Shown here: positions 49,523 through 58,480 of the stretch, piece after piece
Position numbering within the stretch: position 1 is the first letter of the stretch
How the letters are laid out: each line of letters begins with the position of its first letter
Origin: Pseudomonadota bacterium
GTDB taxonomy: Bacteria > Bdellovibrionota_B > Oligoflexia > Oligoflexales > CAIYRB01
DNA: 64,000 bases
Assembly (NCBI GenBank): GCA_026390435.1
Contig: JAPLFY010000030.1
Location: 62,001-126,000 of the forward strand
Reading direction: 5' to 3'
Notes under the pieces: generated by a model
The model's input: only the letters and a program-made list of their open reading frames with translations
Databases searched by the model: none
What the model was told of the DNA's origin: nothing
Program-made: the position numbers and the translations under genes

Positions 49523-50626
49523 ATGAAAGTGTTCAGGAGGCGCTGGCTTGGCGCTTCTGTCCTAGCACTAGCATTCAGTTTCGGAAGCGTCGGGTGTTCC
49601 GGCGACCAGGAGACCGAAGAGCCAGTGAACGGGGCAGAGAACCAGGCGGCAGATGAAAACGCGGGCGGTGAAAACACAGCCAGCGAAGACGGAACCGAGG
49701 GTGGCGGCGGTAATACCGCCGTCGAGGATGGCGCAGCCGCAGCAGATGCTGGAGTCACAGATCCAGCAGCTGGCACAACAGCTGACGCAGCCGGCGCAGG
49801 CGCCGGAGAAAACGATTTACAGGACATCATCACGGAGATGAATGGCCAACAACCAGCGGGTGAAAACACCGCAGCAGATTCCGGCACAGCATCGGCTCCA
49901 GCAGAAGCACCAGCGGCAGCAATGGCCTCGGCTCCTGCAGCCGCGTCTGCTAATGCCGCAGCACCAGCACCAGCAGCAGCACCAGCAGGGAGAGCCGAAG
50001 GCTCTACTGCATCTGCACTTCCTCAACAACCGGGTGGCACCCCAGCTTCGGCAGGTTTGCCAGAGATTGGGTCTAAGATGGCCTACATCGTTGAGAAAGG
50101 CGACACTCTTGCCAAGATTTCCCAGAAAATCTTCGGCTCAATGAAACACTGGCAGGAAATGGCGACTCTGAGTGGACTTACCAACCCTAAACGTATCTAC
50201 CCAGGCGACGTTGTCTATTACACCCTCGACGATAGCGCAGTTGCGTTTGCGAAAGCTTATGACGCAGTACAGCGCGGCGAAGAACAAGTTAAACCAGGCG
50301 ACACGCTCGCTTCCATTTCTAAACGTGTTTACGGCGAAAGCTCCGGCTGGCGCTCCATTTGGCGCCACAACGACAATATCGAAAACCCTGACGTAGTCCA
50401 ATCCGGTTCAACCGTCTTCTATGTTCCTAAGGGAGCAGTTCAAGCAGCAATGCTAAAAGTTAAAGTTGAAAACGTAAAAATCGCTAAACTCAACCACCCA
50501 ACCGCCAAGAAGTTAGTAGTTAAATCCCATGTTAAGACTTACGGCGGCGCGAGAGCTGCATCCGTGGGTAAAAACCTCGTAACAAAAACGAATTTCGTCG
50601 GAAAAATCAGCGCACAACGCGTATAG
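49523..50626 (+). CDS. LysM-domain lipoprotein with long low-complexity linker
   Basis: A 367-residue envelope protein. The N-terminus (RRRW, hydrophobic core, GSVGC with Cys25) is a signal peptide with a probable, slightly non-standard lipobox. Residues about 26-180 are a low-complexity linker very rich in Ala, Glu, Gly, Pro and Asn. Two LysM peptidoglycan-binding domains follow at about 186-236 (YIVEKGDTLAKISQKIFG) and 256-305 (VKPGDTLASISKRVYG), then a basic tail. The ATG at 49523 has GGAGG ahead. It probably ties an outer-membrane anchor to peptidoglycan; no catalytic domain is seen. Confidence 0.88.
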   Translation: MKVFRRRWLGASVLALAFSFGSVGCSGDQETEEPVNGAENQAADENAGGENTASEDGTEGGGGNTAVEDGAAAADAGVTDPAAGTTADAAGAGAGENDLQDIITEMNGQQPAGENTAADSGTASAPAEAPAAAMASAPAAASANAAAPAPAAAPAGRAEGSTASALPQQPGGTPASAGLPEIGSKMAYIVEKGDTLAKISQKIFGSMKHWQEMATLSGLTNPKRIYPGDVVYYTLDDSAVAFAKAYDAVQRGEEQVKPGDTLASISKRVYGESSGWRSIWRHNDNIENPDVVQSGSTVFYVPKGAVQAAMLKVKVENVKIAKLNHPTAKKLVVKSHVKTYGGARAASVGKNLVTKTNFVGKISAQRV

Positions 50627-50950
50627 AATGCAATTAACTATAATCGGAAGTCGTAAGACTTCGTGGTGTGATAAATCATCAGTGCGCGAATTGAAGCAAG
50701 GCGTTTTCAGCGTGCAGGTCTGATGAAGGTTTCAGTTAAGAACCCGAATCTCGTATCAAGAAAGACGAGTCAACGGTTTAGAAACCAAACTAAGCGGTAG
50801 TGAAGCTGAAAGATTAGCTATCTCTGTCAAACTAAAGAACTCAGCGATGATCAAGGCCAGCATCATCAAGAGATCGAATGATTTGCAACCAGACTAGGCA
50901 AATTTTACAGCCCCGTCCGCTTACTCCCCAACCGTGATGAGTAGACCCTC
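50627..50950. other. Intergenic region between convergent genes
   Basis: About 320 bases between the LysM lipoprotein stop and the nucleotidyltransferase stop. It contains a short hairpin GAAGTC-gtaa-GACTTC (50647-50662) without a T-run and no open frame of note. No RNA gene was recognised. Confidence 0.5.
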
Positions 50951-51937
50951 TTATACTGAGACAGATAGTTGGTGTCTAAGCTTCGGCCCAACGATCATCT
51001 GATGTATAACCTCACCCGGCCCTATGCGTGCGCCCGGCAACAAGACGGATTCGCTGACCACAGCGTTTGCGGAGATGCTGCAGTTGGATTCAACGACCAC
51101 TGCCGGACCGATCCTAGCGGTCGCATCGACGGTGCTCCGAGAGTCTATAAAAACACCATCTAGCGTCATGGTTGTAGCCCGGCCATTGAGCGCGCGGCAG
51201 GCCTTGATTCCCAGAGCTTCGACGAGCGCTGGGCGCTTAAGTAATTGGTGGATTGCAGCCCAATAGGTCTCGGGCGTCCCTAGGTCAAACCAGTAGCCAT
51301 CGTGAATGGACGCACAAATCGTCATTCGGCGCTGTAGAGCCGGAAGGTAGCCTTTCGAAATAATGTCAAAAGCGCCATTTTCTGGCAATAATTTGAGAAA
51401 TTCTGGAGATAGAATTTGAACACAAGCAAAATTCCCAGCCTGCGAACCATTGCTTACTGGGCTTTTGCTGATACTGTTGACGGCACCGTTTTGGTGAAAA
51501 ACGGAGCTTTCCCCCGGAATTACCGAGGGTAAAAGAGCCATTGTAGCAACCGCATTGCCGTGGAGATGGGTCTCGATTAGATCCTGAATATTAACGGTCG
51601 AAACTACGTCTCCATTGATTACAATCAGACTGTCGTCGCCAACCCAGGGGAGCAGCGGGTTGAGGGCGCCACCCGTCCCTAGTATTTCTGGCTCGTATGA
51701 CAATTTAATATTGAGATCATGGCGATTTTCATCGACAAAACTGGCGACTTGTTCAGGAAAATAGTGCGAGTTGATCGCAATATCTTTCACCCCGGACGCT
51801 TCAAGTCGCCATAATGCTAGCTCCAGAGGTGTGGCACCAAAAAAAGGCACCAACGGCTTAGCATAGTGGTTGGTAAGCGGCCTAAGGCGAGTGCCGAAGC
51901 CTGCTGCTAGTACTAGACCCTTAAAATTACCGTGCAT
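50951..51937 (-). CDS. Sugar-1-phosphate nucleotidyltransferase (MurU-like, with extra C-terminal beta-helix)
   Basis: A 328-residue nucleotidyltransferase. The N-terminal domain has the signature LAAGFGTRLRPLTNHYAKPLVP and the metal aspartate Asp110 (VINGDV). The C-terminal 90 residues show hexapeptide left-handed beta-helix repeats (ARIGPAVVVESNCSISANAVV). It directly follows the AmgK-like kinase, one base apart; in Pseudomonas the corresponding AmgK-MurU pair turns MurNAc into UDP-MurNAc during wall recycling. MurU itself lacks the beta-helix, so a mannose- or glucose-1-phosphate transferase is also possible. Confidence 0.75.
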   Translation of the reverse strand: MHGNFKGLVLAAGFGTRLRPLTNHYAKPLVPFFGATPLELALWRLEASGVKDIAINSHYFPEQVASFVDENRHDLNIKLSYEPEILGTGGALNPLLPWVGDDSLIVINGDVVSTVNIQDLIETHLHGNAVATMALLPSVIPGESSVFHQNGAVNSISKSPVSNGSQAGNFACVQILSPEFLKLLPENGAFDIISKGYLPALQRRMTICASIHDGYWFDLGTPETYWAAIHQLLKRPALVEALGIKACRALNGRATTMTLDGVFIDSRSTVDATARIGPAVVVESNCSISANAVVSESVLLPGARIGPGEVIHQMIVGPKLRHQLSVSV

Positions 51938-51938
51938 A

Positions 51939-53018
51939 TTACCGCTGATCCAGTTGACGGCGCAGCCGCCTTATTAAGGTATCTGATATGAGAGGCCAGC
52001 GCTCATCCTGTAGGTTTTGCGCTTCCAGAGTGGCTAGGGCAGGTTCGACGTACTTGAGATAGTTGTTCCGTTTTTTATCTAAAGTCAGATACCCGAAGCT
52101 GCCTATCGCTTTTAATTGCCGCTGTAGCAACATAGGGCGCCATAGAGCATCGACTTCGGCATGAATTTTCTCGCCCAGCTGTTCCCTAATTATGGTTAGA
52201 CCACTTTTCATAAGTTGGGTGCGAAATGCGGCATCAAAAGGCACATAGGAATCGAAACACAGAGACACTAGGTCATAGGATGCTGGCCCAAGGCGAGCAT
52301 CTTGGAAGTCAATTACGGCGAGGGTAGCGTCTTTGACCATAACATTGCGGGAATGGAAATCACGATGAACAAAATAATACGAATTAGCCGCGAGTGTTTC
52401 GCTGATAAGTTTGACCTCTAGATCAAACTGAGCGCGCTCACTGGTTGAAAAATCAATTCCAGAAATTGGAATTGCATATTTCTGGATGAAGAAATTTAGT
52501 TCCCAGGCAAATCGATCAGCATCGAACGCGCGATGACACCAAACCGCGTTTTGTGTCGCAGGGATCGCGAGGAATTTGGCGATGATTTCCATACATTTTT
52601 TGTAGATTGAGTGCAGCTCCTGTGTGCCTTGATTCTCAATCATGGCGAACACACGTCCCTCAAGCATCTGGTTACCGTAGTCTTCTATGATAAGTGCCGC
52701 ATGATCCGGCATCGTCGCGATCACTCTGGGCACGAAAATGCCCCTGTCAGCGAGCAAAGAAGCTATTTTAATCCAGTCATATCCACCTGAACGCAATGCC
52801 ACGGCATCGCTTCCAGAGAGCTGCATCAGCACAAGCGGATTCTCGAGTTTAGGAGAGTGAATTCGGTAATAGCATCTGTCGGAGCCGTCTCCTGCTAACC
52901 AGGCGATGTTGACTTCCGGAACATTTAATATCTTCGCCACCAGTTCAGCAGCGGGCGGGGTAAGAATATTTGCGTGAGGTTTAGATGGTGACGAAGTCAA
53001 GTTCTGGCCCAATCCCAA
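51939..53018 (-). CDS. AmgK-like N-acetylmuramate/N-acetylglucosamine kinase (APH fold)
   Basis: A kinase of the aminoglycoside-phosphotransferase fold, about 355 residues. Motifs include the GDGSDRCYYRI N-lobe loop, the catalytic VHRDFHSRN (Asp220, Asn225) and metal-binding VIDFQDARLGPASYDLVSL (Asp238), plus QRQLKAIGSFGYL near the C-terminus. These match the AmgK family that phosphorylates MurNAc at the anomeric position. The start is uncertain: TTG codons at 53018, 53012 and 53000 all lie inside the end of the lipid kinase gene, and no ATG is near. It pairs with a nucleotidyltransferase. Confidence 0.8.
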   Translation of the reverse strand: MGLGQNLTSSPSKPHANILTPPAAELVAKILNVPEVNIAWLAGDGSDRCYYRIHSPKLENPLVLMQLSGSDAVALRSGGYDWIKIASLLADRGIFVPRVIATMPDHAALIIEDYGNQMLEGRVFAMIENQGTQELHSIYKKCMEIIAKFLAIPATQNAVWCHRAFDADRFAWELNFFIQKYAIPISGIDFSTSERAQFDLEVKLISETLAANSYYFVHRDFHSRNVMVKDATLAVIDFQDARLGPASYDLVSLCFDSYVPFDAAFRTQLMKSGLTIIREQLGEKIHAEVDALWRPMLLQRQLKAIGSFGYLTLDKKRNNYLKYVEPALATLEAQNLQDERWPLISDTLIRRLRRQLDQR

Positions 53019-53910
53019 TATTTACGCTGTTATTTGTTGAGGTAAAAAGCTCACCGTCCAGTGTGTAGTCGAATGGATGCGGCATCTCGATCTGTAACTC
53101 TTCGCAACAAAAACTGATTTTATCCTTTCCTGGGTCGTCTTGTCGCCTTAGTAGAACTAAAGGTAGACGCCAAGATTCACGGGACGGTGTAGTGAAGCTT
53201 ACGCATTGGAACTCTCTAGGGTGGCTATCAAGCATATGAAAGAGTGGAACTCCTAGAGGCAACTTGAGCACGGTCGAGCAGAACACCGAGCAGGAGGTGT
53301 GGTCGATCGGGCGCCGCCCACCGGGACGTAAATTTTGGCGCAGGTCTTGCACAATTTTATCGTGTAAGCGTCCTTTATAAAGGCTTGAAAGCCACACAGC
53401 ACAAACTAATAAAAATGCTCCAAAGGCTCCGGATTTGCGTTTGTAGTATTCTTTGAGAAAGGCGGGAGCCATGCCGTTGGCGAAGAGAAAGCCGTGGTTT
53501 CCTTCGACGCATAATGTCGGTACCCGCCGGACCGGCATTGACCGTCCGCTTGAGTGCCATTCAACCAGGCGGTACAGAATTTCCTCGGGGCTTCCCCGGA
53601 TCCCTAAATTGTTGGCCAGAACGTTGATAGTTCCACCGCGAAGTAGCGCTATCTGGGGCAGCGACGTTTCACCGTAAGCCGCTAAAAAAGCAGTCAATGT
53701 CCGAGATACTGTACCGTCTCCTCCATTGATTGCTAGGGTTGTAATGCCCTTGCCCTTAAAGTCTAGGGCGACTCGTTCTAAATCAGCAAGCGAGTTGGTA
53801 ACCTCCAGCTGCCCCTGGGCGCCAAGTATAAAGCCCAAAAGCGCCGGTCGATCAGGATTTCGCCTGTTCAACTTAGAGTGCGGATTTGTTATGATGCCGA
53901 TCCCTGACAT
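52981..53910 (-). CDS. Lipid kinase of the diacylglycerol kinase (YegS-like) family
   Basis: A 309-residue DAGK-catalytic-domain protein with IGIITNPHSK at the start, the nucleotide motif NGGDGTVSR and the RGGTINVLANNL segment (usually PGGTxND in the family). The C-terminal half has the expected beta-sandwich with DYTLDGE. Bacterial members phosphorylate diacylglycerol, ceramide or related lipids; the substrate is not evident. It is the first gene of the kinase-AmgK-nucleotidyltransferase set and diverges from rpoH across 37 bases. Confidence 0.85.
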   Translation of the reverse strand: MSGIGIITNPHSKLNRRNPDRPALLGFILGAQGQLEVTNSLADLERVALDFKGKGITTLAINGGDGTVSRTLTAFLAAYGETSLPQIALLRGGTINVLANNLGIRGSPEEILYRLVEWHSSGRSMPVRRVPTLCVEGNHGFLFANGMAPAFLKEYYKRKSGAFGAFLLVCAVWLSSLYKGRLHDKIVQDLRQNLRPGGRRPIDHTSCSVFCSTVLKLPLGVPLFHMLDSHPREFQCVSFTTPSRESWRLPLVLLRRQDDPGKDKISFCCEELQIEMPHPFDYTLDGELFTSTNNSVNIGIGPELDFVTI

Positions 53911-53947
53911 CTTTTGTCGCCTTTCGTTTGGAGGGGGGTCTAGGCCA

Positions 53948-54841
53948 GTGACGAAGCTCCCAGCGGTCCGATCGGGTGAACGAGCGTTAGCAACCCTTTC
54001 ACCAATTCAGCTGTATCTACAGCAGATCGCTAAATATCCATTACTCGAACCAGAAGAAGAGTACGAACTCGCTCGTCAGCAATTTGATGAAGGCGACGTC
54101 CGATCAGCACATAGATTAGTCACGGCGAACTTGCGATTGGTCGTTAAGATAGCCAATGATTTCCGCCAAGCCCAGTTGAATCTCTTGGATTTGATTCAAG
54201 AAGGTAACTACGGCCTGATGCAAGCGGTCAAGCGGTTTAACCCTTATAAGGGGGTTAAACTTTCAAGTTATGCTGCCTGGTGGATAAGAGCATACATTCT
54301 GAAATATATTATGGACAATAGAAGCCAGGTTAAAATTGGCACGACAGCCGATCAACGCAAGCTGTACTACAACTTAGAGCGCACCGCGCGTAAGTTGCTA
54401 CAGGAGTACGATCATGTAGACGCCAAAATGTTGGCGGAGCATTTAAACGTTCGCGAAAAAGACGTCGAAGAAATGCAGGCCAGATTGGCAGCACCTGATC
54501 TTTCTCTAGACGCCCCCTTATCCAATGAGTCCGACTCAGTCACGCGCGGGCAACTGCTGGCATCAAGCGCAGAGAGCACTGAGGATGCGCTAGCGGATGA
54601 CGAAGTTCGGCGCATTTTTGCTGATCATTTGGCAGACTTTAGAGAGACCCTGAAGGGCCGAGATCTAGAGGTGTTCGATGCCAGGATGATGGCGGAAGAC
54701 CCCCTAACTCTTCAGGAAATCGGCGATCGTTACGGAGTCACACGTGAGCGCGCTCGCCAGATTGAGTCAAGGATCATTCAAAAATTGCGCGAATTCGTCA
54801 GCAAAAAAGGCCTTTTAGACGCCGAAGTGGTGCGCGGTTAA
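53948..54841 (+). CDS. rpoH: Heat-shock sigma factor RpoH
   Basis: A sigma-70 family factor of about 297 residues, lacking region 1.1. Region 2 reads NLRLVVKIANDF...LLDLIQEGNYGLMQAVKRF and SSYAAWWIRAYI, and it is followed at 136-144 by the RpoH box QRKLYYNLE, which distinguishes sigma-32 from other group members. Region 4.2 helix-turn-helix is LTLQEIGDRYGVTRERARQIE. The start is taken as the GTG at 53948 near GGAGG; an ATG at 53893 is possible but would extend past the usual N-terminus. Confidence 0.93.
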   Translation: MTKLPAVRSGERALATLSPIQLYLQQIAKYPLLEPEEEYELARQQFDEGDVRSAHRLVTANLRLVVKIANDFRQAQLNLLDLIQEGNYGLMQAVKRFNPYKGVKLSSYAAWWIRAYILKYIMDNRSQVKIGTTADQRKLYYNLERTARKLLQEYDHVDAKMLAEHLNVREKDVEEMQARLAAPDLSLDAPLSNESDSVTRGQLLASSAESTEDALADDEVRRIFADHLADFRETLKGRDLEVFDARMMAEDPLTLQEIGDRYGVTRERARQIESRIIQKLREFVSKKGLLDAEVVRG

Positions 54842-54848
54842 GGCTGAC

Positions 54849-56906
54849 CTAGCGGCGTGGTGCTCCAAGGCTCCCCCGCAGTGAGCTCAGCCGCTGGATG
54901 GTCTGTGCTTTTCTGTTACTTTCGGCGTTAACGCGCGCTTCGGCGCTGGCGGCTTGGTCTGATTTTACGAAACATTCGGGGGGAACTTCGTCGAGAAATC
55001 GTGATGGAGTTCGCGACTGTTTGCCCTGATATCCGGCATTTCGGTCCAAGCAATAAGAAAGGAATAGTTTGCTCTTAGCTCGCGTTAAGGCCACATAAAA
55101 AAGCCGCCTCTCCTCGCATAAAGCCTGGGGATCGAGCAAGCTGTTTTTGTGGGGGAGTTGTTGTTCTTCTAGCCCAACAACGAAGACCGCTGGAAACTCT
55201 AGGCCCTTCGCCGCGTGAACCGTCATGAGTGAGATTTGGCTTTGATTTTGATTTTTATCTTCACGCCGATCGTTGTCGAGCGACAGAGAATCTAAGAGAT
55301 CCTGAATATTCACCGGACTGTCCTCGTCGGTACAGTCTCCAGCGAGTGTGCCAAACCATTTTGGCAGGCTTCTTAGGTTCGCCAGCTTGCGCTCACGCGA
55401 ACCACCGTCTTCGGTTTTCAGTCTAATGTCTTGTTCCAGGCCCGCGGCTTTGATGATCGCTAGACCCAGTGCTTCAAAGTCATTTGGGGTTCTTTGTGGT
55501 AGGTGGCTGAGACTGTCGATGAGCTCGATGAAGCCACGAACAGCAGTCTCTGACTTGCCGCCGTGACCAGCCATGTCGCGCATGACAGTAAATGGCGAGA
55601 GCTTTTGTTGCTTCGCCGCATCTTCTATGCGCTCTAATGTTTTCAGACCTATGCCTCGATGCGGTGTATTGATTACGCGCCACAGCGCCAATCGATCATC
55701 GTTATTTAGTACCAGGCGTAGGTAGCTAACGAGATCTTTGACCTCCTTTTTTTCAAAAAAGCTCTGACCGCCAAAGGTACGGTAGGGTAGGCGCGCCTCA
55801 CGCAGTGCCAGCTCAATGGGTTTCGCCTGATTATTAGCGCGATAAAGCACGCCGATATCGCTCGCCTCCATACCGGCGCCCAAAAGACTCAGGCATTTTT
55901 CGGCCAATAAATTCGCTTCGGCGGTCTCATCTTCGCAGGGACTAAGGACAATGGGCGCAGTCTCTTGCGAAGCACTCCACAGCGTTTTATCTTTTCGCTT
56001 GGTGTTGTTGCGGATCACCGTGTTCGCCGCCCCAAGGATGACGTTGGAACACCGATAATTCTGCTCTAATTTGATGACTTTAGTGCCGGGAAAAAGGCTT
56101 TCGAATTGCTCAAGGACCTCATACATGGCCCCACGCCAGCTATAAATGGACTGATCGTCGTCACCGACTACGCAGACTTCGTGTTTATCGCTCGCTAAGA
56201 GTTCTAGGACGGCCAATTGGGCGCTATTTGTGTCCTGGTACTCATCAACCATGAAATAGCGAAATTCACGGCGGATCCGCTCTCTCACCCCGGGGTGTGA
56301 GCGAAGTAAGAGTACGGTTCGGTAAATACAGTCATCGAAATCAATGACGCGATTTAGTCGCAACTGCCGCTCGTATAGCTCAAAAACCTCGGCCAATACG
56401 GCGGTGTCTGTATTAACTAAGGTATGACCTTGTCCTTGTCGCAGCTCTTCCGGCCCCAAAAGGTGGTTTTTCGCCACGCCGATCTGATAATGAAGGCGAT
56501 CGGCTTGGTAGAGGCCGCCCCAATTTTTCTCTTCTAGCCCTTTGCGCACGAGGTCGATCTGGTCTGATGTGCCGGCTAGGCTGAAACCCGCAGTCAATCC
56601 AGCCTCGGCGGGAAAGCGCCGGAGGAGGCTTAGGCAAAAACTATGAAAGGTCCCGAGCCAAGCTTTGCGACCGCGGCTGCCGATCAGTTTACGCACTCTC
56701 TCGGACATTTCCTTGGCCGCTTTATTGGTGAAGGATAACGCCACGATAGAGCTTGCTGGTATGCCGCAGTCGAGCATATAAGCCAGTCGGTAGGTGATCA
56801 CTCGCGTCTTGCCCGTGCCTGCCCCAGCCAGAATCATGATCGGACCGTCTACCGAGGTGACGGCGTCCCGTTGTTCAGCGTTTAATTCATCGAGGTTGAG
56901 GCGCAT
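54849..56906 (-). CDS. UvrD/PcrA/Rep-type DNA helicase
   Basis: A superfamily 1A 3'-5' helicase of 685 residues. It has the Q motif (LNAEQRDAV), Walker A GAGTGKTRVITYR, motif Ia FTNKAAKEM, motif II VDEYQDTN, motif III GDDDQSIYSWRGA, motif V TVHAAKGLEFPAVF and motif VI RRLFYVALTRA. The relatively short C-terminus is closer to Rep/PcrA than to long UvrD. The ATG at 56904-56906 begins MRLNLDELNAEQ; a further 31 codons of open frame upstream are not family-like. It converges on rpoH with seven bases between stops. Confidence 0.95.
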   Translation of the reverse strand: MRLNLDELNAEQRDAVTSVDGPIMILAGAGTGKTRVITYRLAYMLDCGIPASSIVALSFTNKAAKEMSERVRKLIGSRGRKAWLGTFHSFCLSLLRRFPAEAGLTAGFSLAGTSDQIDLVRKGLEEKNWGGLYQADRLHYQIGVAKNHLLGPEELRQGQGHTLVNTDTAVLAEVFELYERQLRLNRVIDFDDCIYRTVLLLRSHPGVRERIRREFRYFMVDEYQDTNSAQLAVLELLASDKHEVCVVGDDDQSIYSWRGAMYEVLEQFESLFPGTKVIKLEQNYRCSNVILGAANTVIRNNTKRKDKTLWSASQETAPIVLSPCEDETAEANLLAEKCLSLLGAGMEASDIGVLYRANNQAKPIELALREARLPYRTFGGQSFFEKKEVKDLVSYLRLVLNNDDRLALWRVINTPHRGIGLKTLERIEDAAKQQKLSPFTVMRDMAGHGGKSETAVRGFIELIDSLSHLPQRTPNDFEALGLAIIKAAGLEQDIRLKTEDGGSRERKLANLRSLPKWFGTLAGDCTDEDSPVNIQDLLDSLSLDNDRREDKNQNQSQISLMTVHAAKGLEFPAVFVVGLEEQQLPHKNSLLDPQALCEERRLFYVALTRAKSKLFLSYCLDRNAGYQGKQSRTPSRFLDEVPPECFVKSDQAASAEARVNAESNRKAQTIQRLSSLRGSLGAPRR

Positions 56907-57013
56907 GGAAAATCTCAAAATAAAAGGGAATCGGCAAAAATCTGGCGGGCTTCTTGATCGTATGACCTTATTCGGATAAGGTCGGCCCTTCCGTTGCACT
57001 AGGAGGAGTTACC

Positions 57014-57376
57014 GTGATTCAAGTTTTACTTAGCGCGACCACAGCCATGGCGCAAGCTGCTGAAGGTGCCGCCGCAAAAAGTCCGTCTTTGGTTGAAATA
57101 CTACCCATGCCTCTTGGCTTCCTAGTGATCATGTATTTCATGATTATTCGCCCGCAACAAAAGAAGGCCAAAGAACAAGCCGACCTTCTTAATAATTTAA
57201 AAGCAGGCGACGAGGTGGTGACTTCGGGCGGAATCATAGGCAAAGTTCGTTCCGTTGCGGAATCGTTTGTAACATTGGAAGTGGCGAATAATACCGCCAT
57301 TAAAGTGATGAAAAATAATGTCTCCGCTTTGACTAAGGCGCCAGTGGCTGCCATCAAACAGACGGCCAAAGCTTAG
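57014..57376 (+). CDS. yajC: Sec translocon accessory protein YajC
   Basis: A 120-residue single-helix membrane protein that joins SecDF. The family segments LGFLVIMYFMIIRPQQKKAKEQ and LKAGDEVVTSGGIIGKV are clear. The N-terminal 25 residues are alanine-rich and may extend a periplasmic tail. It starts at a GTG with a perfect AGGAGG. secD and secF, the usual partners, do not follow; an outer-membrane protein gene does. Confidence 0.96.
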   Translation: MIQVLLSATTAMAQAAEGAAAKSPSLVEILPMPLGFLVIMYFMIIRPQQKKAKEQADLLNNLKAGDEVVTSGGIIGKVRSVAESFVTLEVANNTAIKVMKNNVSALTKAPVAAIKQTAKA

Positions 57377-57490
57377 CAGCGGCGATGTCACTGGTGTCTT
57401 CGGAGCCGTCGTGTCAGGGTGCGAGCGGTCTGCTATTATAAAGTAGGACCTCAGTACTCATCACTTTATTGCGCACGGGGGCCTAGCCTT

Positions 57491-58480
57491 ATGACCAGAG
57501 CGGTGGTCTACATTATTTTTAGTCTTATGACTCATTCTGTCGGGGCTTACGGTGCCGATAGCGTGCCGCATTTGCCTGACGAATATGAATCCACCAGTGG
57601 TTTGGGGTCGGCTATCAACAACGGTGGGGTTGGAGCTACAGACAGTTTCAGTGCGATTTCGGTTAATCCAGCTTTGATTACAGGCCAAAAGACCTACATC
57701 ACGAACGGGGTTTATCACTGGCCGACTGAGGGCAGGGATTATTACCAAGCTGGTGTTGTTGATTCAAAGACGTCATCCGTGGCCGCCGGCGTGAGCTACA
57801 CGGGTTTTCTTGAGGACTTTAAGTATCAGGCTGATGACAACGGAAAAATGACCGGGGCATCCGCCTATGACTCCCCACTTAATAGGCGAATTTCATTAGC
57901 CCTAGCTCAAGAGTTTGGCACGACCTCGGTCGGGATTGGTGGGACTTTTGTCGAGGGGCATCCAGTTCACGGCTCGCTTGAGCAAAAACGCGGTGAAAAG
58001 CGAATCACCGGGACCGGCTTGAACATTGGAGTCGCCACGTTGCTTACCCCAGGATGGTCGCTCGGTGTTTCGGCGCAGAACGTTTCAACTAAAAAAATCA
58101 AAGATTACGCACCTAGAACTTACCGCATGGGCACAACTTATCAATTTAGCCAGTTCTTTACCGGCTATGTTGATATTCGCCAACGTGATCGCGTGGCACA
58201 GTTCGAGTCGCCCCTAGATTTAGATGCCCCAAGTTCAGGCCGCTCCATGCAAACTCCGGAGCGGATGTTGATCGCTTCGGGGACGATTCAAGTACAAGAA
58301 TATTTGAAAATTTTAGCATCTTATGGTGAATCCCTTAGTGACGATCGACGAGCGTTAGCTGCGGGTGCGGCGCTTACGAACAAGAATTTCAGCCTTTCAT
58401 ACTCCGTAGCTCGTCCTTACATGAAGCTAAGCACGGCTCATCAAGCACTTATGATTAGCTTCGAAATGGCGATGCAATGA
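57491..58480 (+). CDS. Predicted outer-membrane beta-barrel protein (PorV/FadL-like)
   Basis: A 329-residue exported protein with a signal peptide ending near GAYGA. The mature N-terminus GGVGATDSFSAISVNPALI resembles the ASN-NPA segment of the FadL/PorV group of outer-membrane proteins, and the rest alternates short amphipathic strands and loops. The family is a guess from this motif and topology. The frame is open for 24 codons upstream, but the ATG at 57491 begins the signal peptide. Its stop overlaps the M16 peptidase start (ATGA). Confidence 0.7.
   Translation: MTRAVVYIIFSLMTHSVGAYGADSVPHLPDEYESTSGLGSAINNGGVGATDSFSAISVNPALITGQKTYITNGVYHWPTEGRDYYQAGVVDSKTSSVAAGVSYTGFLEDFKYQADDNGKMTGASAYDSPLNRRISLALAQEFGTTSVGIGGTFVEGHPVHGSLEQKRGEKRITGTGLNIGVATLLTPGWSLGVSAQNVSTKKIKDYAPRTYRMGTTYQFSQFFTGYVDIRQRDRVAQFESPLDLDAPSSGRSMQTPERMLIASGTIQVQEYLKILASYGESLSDDRRALAAGAALTNKNFSLSYSVARPYMKLSTAHQALMISFEMAMQ

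Noticed and set aside
53726-53947. Long N-terminal extension of RpoH
   Set aside because: It is antisense to the start of the lipid kinase gene and unlike sigma factors; a GTG at 53948 fits family length.
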